Below, piece after piece: positions 56,725-64,000 of a stretch of DNA of 64,000 nucleotides. The notes under the pieces were generated by a model. It saw nothing but the letters and a program-made list of their open reading frames with translations. It did not search any database and had not been told where the DNA came from. Positions within the stretch are counted from its first letter, which is position 1. Every line of letters begins with the position of its first letter. Location of the stretch: contig NZ_AMWJ02000001.1 in the NCBI RefSeq assembly GCF_000319305.2, positions 2,271,001 to 2,335,000 on the forward strand, in the 5' to 3' direction. Source of the stretch: Pseudomonas bharatica CSV86 (GTDB lineage Bacteria > Pseudomonadota > Gammaproteobacteria > Pseudomonadales > Pseudomonadaceae). The translations under genes and the position numbers were made by a program.

Positions 56725-58061
56725 ATGAAACCTGTCACGCTGCTGCGCAGCTGTCTGTTGGTCTGCGCCAGCTTGCTGGCCATGCATCTTGGGGCGACGC
56801 CGCTGCCCCCCGGCCTGACCCCGGTGGGGGCCGAGCTGGCGGCCAGCGGCGACGGCCGCATTCCGGCCTGGAACGGTGGTCTGCAGGCCGGGCAGGTGCC
56901 GCTGGCGGCCAACGGTACGCCGCTGGATCCCTACGCCGATGAACAGCCGCTGTACGTGATCAGCGCCGGCAACTACCGGCATTACCGGGAACAGCTCACG
57001 GCGGGGCAGGTGGCCTTGATCCAGCGCTATCCCGAGTCGTTTCGCCTGCCGGTGTATCCGTCGCACCGCAGTGTGGCGGTGCCGCCCCAGATTGCCGAGT
57101 GGGTCCGGCACAATGCTGCCACTGCCCGCCTGGTCAATGATGGCAACGGTGTGCAGGGCTTCATCGGAGCGGTGGCATTCCCACGCCCGGCAACGGCCTG
57201 CAGGTGCTGTGGAACCACCTCACCCGGCCACGCAACGGCAGCTATGTCCTGGCCTCGGACAGCATTACCCCAAGGGGCGACGGGCGCTTTTCCACGATCA
57301 GCCTGCAACAGGCGTTCGCCCGACCCGACGCGTTGGATGATGGCCAGGCCGATGCTGTGCTGTATTACCTGAGCTACCGCCTGACCGCGCCGTCGCGCCA
57401 GGCGGGCGACGCCGTGGTGCTGCACGAAACCCTCGACCAGGTGGCGCAGCCAAGGCTGTCGTGGCTGTACAGCAGCAGCCAGCGGCGGGTGCGGCGCATC
57501 CCGGCACTGGTCTACGACGACATCACCCCGGGGACTGCCAGCCTGCGCACCGCCGACAGTCGCGACATGTTCAATGGCGCCCCCGACCTGTACCAGTGGA
57601 CCCTGGTGGGCAAGAAAGAACTGCACGTACCCTACAACAGCTACCGCCTGGCCTCGCCGCTGCTCGGCTACGCCGCGCTGATCGGCACGGGGCACGTCAA
57701 TCCGCAGCCCACCCGCTATGAATTGCATCGGGTGTGGGAGGTGGTGGGGACCCTCAAGCCTGGAGCGAAGCACATCTATGCCAGCCGCCGCTATTACCTC
57801 GACGAGGACAGCTGGGCCATCGTCGAGGCGGATTTCTTCGATCACCAGGGGCGCTTGTGGCGCACGGCGCAGGCCCACAGCTACTACCACGTCACTGGGC
57901 AAACACTGGTCAATGCCATGGAAGCGATCTACGACCTGCGCAGCGGTCGCTACCAGCTGTCGGGCCTGACCAACGAGCAGTCCAGGCCCTATGCCTTCGA
58001 TGTGCGCACCAGCGCTTCCTATTTTTCGCCCGGCGCATTGCGCAGCCAGGGGCTGCGCTGA
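56725..58061 (+). pseudogene. DUF1329 domain exported protein, frameshifted
   Basis: An exported protein of about 446 residues with signal peptide MKPVTLLRSCLLVCASLLAM. The start of the mature part (ELAASGDGRIPAWNGGLQAG, YRHYREQLTAGQVALIQRYP) and the later WLYSSSQRRVRRIPALVYDD and GAKHIYASRRYYLDEDSW are typical of DUF1329, a family with a lipoprotein-carrier-like fold that often sits in lipid or steroid catabolic clusters. A base is missing in the C run 57180-57182; its return joins GAVAFP to TPGNGLQVLWNHLTRPRNG. Probably intact in the organism. Confidence 0.88.
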
Positions 58062-58074
58062 CACAGGACTACCG

Positions 58075-58461
58075 ATGGCTTCCGAACACCGTGACAGCGC
58101 CTGGGCGCGCTGGTTGCTGGGGCAGGGCAAGGCGCCCGATCCGCGCTTCACCCTGGCCAATGAACGCACCTTTCTTGCCTGGATCCGTACTGCCCTGGCC
58201 TTGCTCGGGGGCGCTATCGCTATCGAGACCTTCGCCGCCCATGCCTGGCCCACGGCCGGGCGCGTGGCGATGGAGCTGGTGTTGCTGCTGGCGAGCCTGA
58301 TGGTCAGCCTGGGCGCCGGCTGGCGCTGGCTAATGGTGGAGCGCGCGTTGCGCCGCCAGGCCCCGCTGCCCCTGCCGCGCCTGGTCCCGTTGCTGAGCAT
58401 CGCATGCGCGCTCGCCGGGGTGGCGGTGGTCGCGGTGTCGTGGGGCCGTTGGCATGCCTGA
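58075..58461 (+). CDS. YidH family (DUF202) membrane protein
   Basis: A 128-residue inner-membrane protein with three hydrophobic segments. The N-terminal block DPRFTLANERTFLAWIRTAL is the YidH/DUF202 signature, followed by LALLGGAIAIETF. Function of the family is unknown. It starts 13 bases after the DUF1329 gene and overlaps the next DUF202 gene by eight bases. Confidence 0.9.
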   Translation: MASEHRDSAWARWLLGQGKAPDPRFTLANERTFLAWIRTALALLGGAIAIETFAAHAWPTAGRVAMELVLLLASLMVSLGAGWRWLMVERALRRQAPLPLPRLVPLLSIACALAGVAVVAVSWGRWHA

Positions 58462-58753
58462 AGATTCCGCCGACGCCGGGTTGCAGGCCGAGCGTACGGT
58501 GCTGGCCTGGCGGCGCACCCAGGTATCCTTGTGGCTGGTGGCCTGCCTGGCCTGGCGCGGCGAGCTGCTGCTGGTCGCCGGCATGGCGGCGTTGTTGGCG
58601 CTGCTCGGTCGGGCGCGGGAGCGCGAGGTCTACCGCCGAGGCCTGGGCATGCTGCGCCGCGAGCAAGGGCTTCCCGCGGTCTGCAGCGTGCCGCTGTGCG
58701 CCCTGGGCATGGCGCTGCTGGTGCTGGGGGCAGGGTTGCGCCGCTCACTGTAG
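58454..58753 (+). CDS. DUF202 membrane protein (second of a pair)
   Basis: A 99-residue protein with three hydrophobic segments. The block DAGLQAERTVLAWRRTQVSL corresponds to the DUF202 signature (L-x-x-E-R-T-x-L-A-W-x-R). It overlaps the YidH gene by eight bases; such tandem pairs are usual (YidH/YidG), and the two probably act together. It converges with the alkylsulfatase gene, 18 bases apart. Confidence 0.88.
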   Translation: MPEDSADAGLQAERTVLAWRRTQVSLWLVACLAWRGELLLVAGMAALLALLGRAREREVYRRGLGMLRREQGLPAVCSVPLCALGMALLVLGAGLRRSL

Positions 58754-58771
58754 AGCGGCGCGGTTGCGGGG

Positions 58772-60729
58772 TCAGGGGGTGACGATATTGAAGCGCCCGT
58801 CCGCTTCGTCCAGCCCCGCCATGAACTGCATGAACTTCACGCGCTCGCCAGTGATCTCGATCCCGCCGCCGCTCGCTTCCTTGAGAAAACCGGTCTGCTT
58901 CAGTGCGATGCGGTCCAGGGTGGCCTTGCTCATGTTCACCTCGACATCCGCTCGGGCGTGCCGGCTATGGTCGCGGTGGGTGAGCACGCCGTTGCGCAGG
59001 GTCAGGGCGTGGTCTTCGTTCAGATCGGTGAAGCGCCAGTTGATGGTCAGGTCCTGCGCGGCGGCCTTGGCCGCGTCCACCCGCACGCCAAGGTAATCGA
59101 AGAACAGCGACGGCGTCAGCGCGCGCACCAGGTCGTCGGCGCTGCCGCCCCGGCTGGTGGCCGGCGCCAGGCCGTTGCGCAGTTCCTGTGCGCCGGTCAG
59201 GTACGCGTTGCGCCAGGTGGCGTTCTCGCTTTGGTAGCCCATTTGCTCGAGGGCATCGGCCTGCAGTTCGCGGGCCGCGGTATTGTCCGGTTGCGCGAAC
59301 ACCAGGTGGCGGGTCAGCTCGGCGACCCAGCGATAGTCACCCTTCTCAAAGGCTTCCCGGCCCAGGGCCAGCACCCGCTCGGCGCCGCCCAGGGCCTTGA
59401 CGTAGCGTTCCCCGGCCGCGCTCGGCGGCAACGGGTCGAGGGTCGCCGGGTTGCCATCGTAGAAGCCCATGTAGCGTTGATACACCGCCCGCACGTTGTG
59501 GCTGAGCGAGCCGTAGTAATCACGGCTGTACCATTTGCCGGCCAGCCGCGGCGGCAGGCTGGTCAGTTCGGCGGCGATCTCGGTGGGGCCCAGGCCGCGG
59601 TTGATCAGGCGCAGGGTCTGGCTGTCGATGAACGCGTACATGTCGCGCTGGTCGGCCAGGTAGTCGCGGATGGCGGCACCGCCCCAGGTCGGCCAGTGAT
59701 GCTGGGCGAATACCACATCGGCCTGGTCGCCATAGCGCAGCAGCGACTGGTCCAGGTAGTGCGCCCAGAGCTTGGCATCGCGCACCTGGGCACCGCGCAG
59801 GGTCAGGATGTTGTGTTGCACATGGGAGGCGTTCTCGGCCATGCACAGGGCCTTGAAACCGGGGAACCACAGGTTCATCTCGGCAGGCGCCTCGGTGCCT
59901 GGGGTCAGCTGGAACTCGATATCGACACCGTCGATGGTCAGGTTCTCGATGGGTTGCTCGATCAGCCGCGTGGGGGCGATCAGGCTGACGGTGGCATTGG
60001 CCGGCACGCCTTTGCCCAGGCCGGCATCCACCTGGCCGCGGGGGCCACGGGGCAGCGGCGCACCATACATGTACTGGGCCCGGCGTTTCATGGCCGGCCC
60101 GGCCAGCACGTTCTCGCTGACCGCATGCTCGAAGAAGCCCTGGGGGGCGATCACTTGCACCTTGCCGGCCTTGACGTCGGCCTCGTCGATCACCCGCGCA
60201 CCCCGCCGAAATGATCGACGTGCGGGTGCGTATAGATCACCGCCACCACCGGCCGTTGCGGGCGATGACGGAAGTACATGGCCAGCCCGGCCCGGGCGGT
60301 TTCCACCGAGAGCAGCGGGTCCATGACGATCAGGCCATGCTTGCCTTCGATCAGGGTCATGTTGGCCAGGTCCAGGCCGCGCACCTGGTAGATGCCGTCG
60401 GTGACCTTGAACAGCCCGGCGATGGTATTGAGCTGGGCGATACGCCACAGGCTCGGGTTGACCGTGGCCGGGGCCTCGCCCGCGAGGAAAGCGTAGCGCT
60501 GCAGGTCCCACACGGGTTTGCCGTCGGCATTGAGCACCGCCTGGTCCACCGCTTCGACCAGGCCGCGACGGGCATTGTCGAAGTCGCTGCGGTCGGCGAA
60601 GGGCAGGCGCTGCAACCATTGCTGGTTGCCCTGGCGGGTGAGGTCGGTGGCGTCCTTGGCAGGCACATCGGCCAACGCCGCGAAGGGCAGGGCCAGGGCC
60701 AGCAGGCAGGGCAGTGAGCGTAGGCGCAT
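58772..60729 (-). pseudogene. sdsA: Alkylsulfatase, SdsA-type (metallo-beta-lactamase fold), frameshifted
   Basis: An exported alkyl sulfatase of about 652 residues that frees alcohols from alkyl sulfates. After signal peptide MRLRSLPCLLALALPFAALA come IEGKHGLIVMDPLLSVETAR and the zinc motif THPHVDH (His168, His170, Asp172, His173). The C run 60193-60195 (GGG in the gene) lacks one base; its return joins GGVRG to VIDEADVKAGKVQV. The remainder has the dimer and SCP2-like C-terminal domains (WFPGFKALCMAENASHVQHN, ending FMAGLDEADGRFNIV). As read, the frame runs wrongly into the LysR gene. A LysR regulator lies directly upstream, as in known sds loci. Confidence 0.9.
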
Positions 60730-60830
60730 GGGATGATCCTTGTTGTTCTGGGGGCGAACACTCTAAGGACAGAGTTCCTCGCCGAACCAATACCACTCTT
60801 GCATGGCAGCCCATGCCGCAATGCGATGGC

Positions 60831-61736
60831 TCAGGCGGGCCTGGCTCCGATCTCCATGATGCGTTCCACCAGCCAGGCCAGGGCCGGATCGTGCTGGCGA
60901 TGGGCAAGGTGTACCAGCTCCAGTTGGAAGGGCTCCAGGGCGAACGGCAGGTCGAACAGTTGCAGTGGCAGCAGCCGGGCGAAATGCACCGCCAGCGCGG
61001 TGGGCAGCACCACGCACAGGTCGGAGCTGGCGGCCAGGTGCGCTGCCTGCAGGTAGTTGGGCGTGGTGTAGACGATGCGCCGGGCCAGGCCCTGTTCCGC
61101 CAGCCATTGGTCGACCATGCCACGGGTCTGGCCGCCATGCACCCACAGGTGGCGCAGGTCGAGGAAGGTTTGCAGGTCGAGCGCACCCTCGACGTCCGGG
61201 TGGCCCTGGCGCAGCGCCACGCGCAAGGTCTCGCTGCGCCAGTGGCGCCGCTCATAGCGCGCCGGCAATTCATCGAAGCGCCCCAGTACCAGGTCGAGTT
61301 CGCCACGATCGAGCGCTTCGGCGGGAAGGCTGGGCATCAGGTGCTGCACGTCCACGCGCAGATGCGGCGCCTGGGTCTGCAGGGTCACCAGCAAGCGCGG
61401 CATGCACAGCTGTTCGGCGAAGTCGGTGAGGGCGATGCGCAATTGCCGGTGGCTGAGCTGCGGATCGAAGCTGTCAGCGCCACCGAGGGTTTGCTCTATC
61501 TGCTGCAGCGCTGCGCGGATCGGGCCTTCCAGGGCCAGGGCACGCGGCGTGGGGCGCATGCTCCGGCCCACCCGTACCAGCAGCGGATCGCCGAGCAGGT
61601 CGCGCAGACGCGCCAGGGCGTTGCTCACGGTCGGCTGGGTCAGGGCCAGGCGCTCGGCAGCACGGGACACGTTCTGTTCGCGCAACAGCATGTCCAGCAC
61701 GCGCAGCAGGTTGAGATCGAAGTTTGAGATATTCAT
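60831..61736 (-). CDS. LysR family regulator (SdsB-like position)
   Basis: A 301-residue regulator. The winged helix is FDLNLLRVLDMLLREQNVSR with AAERLALTQPTVSNALARLR (about 6-46). The effector domain follows (HRQLRIALTDFAEQLCMPRL), similar to the NodD/PA0477-type subgroup. It lies upstream of the alkylsulfatase on the same strand and divergent from the 3-hydroxyacyl-CoA dehydrogenase gene across about 100 A/T-rich bases. It may control both; effector unknown. Confidence 0.9.
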   Translation of the reverse strand: MNISNFDLNLLRVLDMLLREQNVSRAAERLALTQPTVSNALARLRDLLGDPLLVRVGRSMRPTPRALALEGPIRAALQQIEQTLGGADSFDPQLSHRQLRIALTDFAEQLCMPRLLVTLQTQAPHLRVDVQHLMPSLPAEALDRGELDLVLGRFDELPARYERRHWRSETLRVALRQGHPDVEGALDLQTFLDLRHLWVHGGQTRGMVDQWLAEQGLARRIVYTTPNYLQAAHLAASSDLCVVLPTALAVHFARLLPLQLFDLPFALEPFQLELVHLAHRQHDPALAWLVERIMEIGARPA

Positions 61737-61837
61737 GTGAAAAATACATGGGATGGAAAATTAGAATTTCAAAAATAGTAGGCGCCTGACTAGGGTGGGG
61801 GCAATGCCCTTTACAACAACAATCAGGAGCCTTATCC

Positions 61838-63076
61838 GTGAGTACTCCCTTCAACGTACGGCAGGCGGCGGTGATCGGCGCCGGCACCATGGGCCGCGGC
61901 ATCGTTATCAGCCTGGCCCGCGCAGGCCTTCCGGTGCTGTGGCTGGATAACGACCCCAGCGCCACCGAAGCCGGCCTGGCGATGCTCGCGCAGACCTGGG
62001 CGCAGCAGGTGACCAAGGGCCGCATCGACCAGGCCGAGGCCGATGCGTGTCTTGCGCGGGTATGCGCGGCTGGCGCCTATGCCGATCTGGCCGACGTCGA
62101 CCTGGTGATCGAAGCGGTGTACGAGAACCTGGCGCTCAAGCAGGACATCTTCCGCACCCTGGATCGCACGCTCAACGCCCAGGCCATTCTTGCCAGCAAC
62201 ACCTCGGCCCTGGACATCGACGCCATCGCTGCCGTCACCGGTCGGCCCGAACAGGTGCTGGGGCTGCATTTCTTCAGCCCCGCCCATGTAATGAAGCTGC
62301 TGGAAGTGGTGCGCGGTGCACGCACCTCGCCCGCCGTCATCGACGCCGCCCGGGCCCTCGGGCAACGCATCGGCAAGGAAGTGGTTGTGGCCGGCAACTG
62401 CCCGGGCTTCATTGGCAACCGCATGCTTGCCACCTATGTCGCCGAAGCGCGCAAGCTGTTGCTCGAAGGCGCCACGCCCCGCCAGGTGGACGAGGCGCTC
62501 CAGGCATTCGGCATGGCCATGGGCCCGTTCCGCATGTATGACGTCGTCGGCATCGACCTGGAATGGCGTGCCCGCCAGCTGGCCGGCACAGGCATGGAGG
62601 CGCCCTTGGTGCAGGTCGACAACGCCCTGTGCGAGCAGGGGCGTTTCGGGCAGAAAAGCGGCCAGGGCTACTACCGTTACGCACCCGGCAGCCGCGAAGC
62701 CGAGCATGACCCCGAGGTCGATGCCCTGGTGTTCAAGGTGGCCCAGGGCCTCGGCATGCACCGGCGCACGATCGATGACGAGGAAATCCGCGAGCGCTGC
62801 CTGCTGGCGCTGGTCAACGAAGGGGCGAAGATACTCGAGGAGTCGGTGGCCGATTGCAGTGCCGACATCGATCGGGTGTACCTGCATGGCTATGGTTTCC
62901 CGGCGGCGCTCGGCGGGCCGATGCACTGGGCTGACCAACAAGGCTTGAGCCTGCTGCTGGCGCGGCTGGAACGCTTGCAGGGCCTGTTCGGCGAGCACTG
63001 GCGCCCGGCCGGGCTGCTGATGCGCCTGGTGGCCGAGGGCAAACAGCTGGCCGATGTCCGCGAGGGTCGCGCATGA
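61838..63076 (+). CDS. 3-hydroxyacyl-CoA dehydrogenase
   Basis: A 412-residue NAD enzyme of beta-oxidation. The dinucleotide loop is VIGAGTMGRG (12-21). The catalytic-site signature HFFSPAHVMKLLEVVRG (about 143-159), NCPGFIGNRMLATYVAEARK and the two C-terminal 3HCDH domains are present, with no hydratase part. The start is a GTG at 61838 with AGGAG eight bases before. Its stop overlaps the start of the second acyl-CoA dehydrogenase (ATGA), so both steps are made together. Confidence 0.93.
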   Translation: MSTPFNVRQAAVIGAGTMGRGIVISLARAGLPVLWLDNDPSATEAGLAMLAQTWAQQVTKGRIDQAEADACLARVCAAGAYADLADVDLVIEAVYENLALKQDIFRTLDRTLNAQAILASNTSALDIDAIAAVTGRPEQVLGLHFFSPAHVMKLLEVVRGARTSPAVIDAARALGQRIGKEVVVAGNCPGFIGNRMLATYVAEARKLLLEGATPRQVDEALQAFGMAMGPFRMYDVVGIDLEWRARQLAGTGMEAPLVQVDNALCEQGRFGQKSGQGYYRYAPGSREAEHDPEVDALVFKVAQGLGMHRRTIDDEEIRERCLLALVNEGAKILEESVADCSADIDRVYLHGYGFPAALGGPMHWADQQGLSLLLARLERLQGLFGEHWRPAGLLMRLVAEGKQLADVREGRA

Positions 63077-64000
63077 ACTACCGTGCCCCTCTGCGTGACA
63101 TGCAGTTCGTCCTGCATGAAGTGTTCGACGCCAGCACCCATTGTGCCCGCCTGGGCAATGAGCTGGACCGTGAAACCCTCGATGGCATCCTCGAACAAGG
63201 CGCGCGCTTTGCCGGCGAGGTTGTCGCGCCGCTGAACCGCCAGGGCGATGAGCAAGGCTGCCGGCTGGAGCACGGCACGGTGCGCACCCCCGACGGCTTC
63301 CGCCAGGCTTATCAACAGTATGTGACGCAGGGCTGGGCCGGCATGACCGGGCCGCTGGAATACGGCGGCCAGGGCCTGCCGCAAATGGTCTCCGCCTGCT
63401 TCCATGAAATGCTGATGGGCGCCTCGTTGTCGTTCCGGATCTATTCGGGCCTGACCGAGGGCGCGGTGCTGGCCCTGCACCGGCACGGCAGCGCCGCGCT
63501 CAAGCGCGATTACCTGGGGCGCCTGGTCAGCGGCGAGTGGGCCGGCACCATGTGCCTGACCGAGCCGCAGGCCGGTACCGACCTCGCGCTGCTGCGCACC
63601 CGCGCCGAACCCCAGGGCGATGGCAGCTACCGCATCAGCGGCAGCAAGATCTTCATCAGCGGCGGCGACCAGGACCTGACCGACAACATCGTCCATCTGG
63701 TACTGGCCCGCCTGCCGGATGCACCGGCCGGCGTGCGTGGCATCAGCCTGTTCCTGGTGCCCAAGTTCGAAAGCACCGAGGGTGGCGGCCTGGGTGCGCG
63801 CAACGCCGTCGAATGCGGCGCGCTCGAACACAAGATGGGCATCAAGGGCGCGGCGACCTGCGTGCTGAACTTCGATGGGGCCCGTGGCTGGCTGGTGGGT
63901 GAGGCCAACCAGGGCCTGGCCTGCATGTTCACCATGATGAACGATGCGCGCTTCCAGGTGGGGCTGCAGGGGCTGGGCATCGCCGAGGCAGCGTTCCAGG
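63073..64000 (+). CDS. Acyl-CoA dehydrogenase (long, DmdC-like type), 5' part
   Basis: The frame is open to the end of the window, giving the first 309 residues. The start MNYRAPLRDMQFVLHEVFDA is the N-terminal acyl-CoA dehydrogenase extension seen in the roughly 590-residue subgroup (FadE5/DmdC-like). The FAD-site signature is MCLTEPQAGTDLALLRTRA (about 160-178). It overlaps the 3-hydroxyacyl-CoA dehydrogenase by four bases. Substrate unknown; the enzyme probably oxidises the acyl-CoA produced by the ligase upstream or derived from the sulfatase product. Confidence 0.9.
   Translation, partial: MNYRAPLRDMQFVLHEVFDASTHCARLGNELDRETLDGILEQGARFAGEVVAPLNRQGDEQGCRLEHGTVRTPDGFRQAYQQYVTQGWAGMTGPLEYGGQGLPQMVSACFHEMLMGASLSFRIYSGLTEGAVLALHRHGSAALKRDYLGRLVSGEWAGTMCLTEPQAGTDLALLRTRAEPQGDGSYRISGSKIFISGGDQDLTDNIVHLVLARLPDAPAGVRGISLFLVPKFESTEGGGLGARNAVECGALEHKMGIKGAATCVLNFDGARGWLVGEANQGLACMFTMMNDARFQVGLQGLGIAEAAFQ

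Noticed and set aside
58772..61306. An 844-residue frame running from the sulfatase into the LysR gene
   Set aside because: Its first 300 or so residues are low-complexity out-of-frame sequence over the LysR gene and the real sulfatase start. The true N-terminus with signal peptide and zinc motif is in the next frame.

Overview
The window is high-GC chromosomal DNA from a fluorescent Pseudomonas, most probably the P. putida group. The evidence is the DUF1652 and DUF2388 genes, the GntP/bdhA/HbcR 3-hydroxybutyrate locus, the FecI-FecR-receptor triplet, many LysR and MFS genes, and REP elements built on the core CGCTGGCAAGCCAGCTCCCA. No rRNA, tRNA or CRISPR array was seen.

Region by region. 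1-6060 is the end of a prophage: the C-terminus of a tail fibre, its assembly protein, a terminator, an endolysin/Rz/Rz1 lysis cassette, then cargo. The cargo is two secreted proteins of unknown function, two small proteins, and a SOS-type SRAP protein with a zinc-ribbon protein behind a LexA-like operator. 6561-15525 is core genome: small conserved proteins, an acetyltransferase, a phosphatase, a quinone oxidoreductase with a LysR gene, an iron-starvation sigma/anti-sigma/TonB-receptor set and a LysE exporter. 15536-22472 holds two small genes, a parvulin, and a (R)-3-hydroxybutyrate operon (permease, dehydrogenase, acetoacetyl-CoA synthetase) with a sigma-54 promoter, three enhancer sites and its activator. 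22487-26693 is a yejABE peptide importer without its ATPase, plus a second parvulin. 26788-43753 is mixed: a class C beta-lactamase-like gene, transporters, a gluzincin/metallo-beta-lactamase gene pair, a pirin, DUF1652 and other genes, ending in a 5'-truncated gapN. 43754-47125 is a complete ISPpu12-type ISL3 transposon carrying tnpA, lspA, a cation efflux gene and a MerR regulator. 47146-50907 has an MFS gene, a diguanylate cyclase and a periplasmic binding protein. 51011-51345 is a tandem REP array. 51507-64000 is a catabolic cluster: acyl-CoA ligase, two acyl-CoA dehydrogenases, a 3-hydroxyacyl-CoA dehydrogenase, an MFS carrier, two LysR regulators, a DUF1329 protein, two DUF202 proteins and an alkylsulfatase. 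It would fit uptake, desulfation and beta-oxidation of an alkyl or acyl substrate.

Eleven otherwise normal genes are broken, or appear broken, by the loss of a single base, nearly always in a short G or C run, and no gain of a base was seen. This pattern points to consensus errors in the sequence rather than real gene decay, so the 'pseudogene' entries below should be read as probably intact genes in the organism. The truncation of gapN at the transposon is a different and apparently real event.
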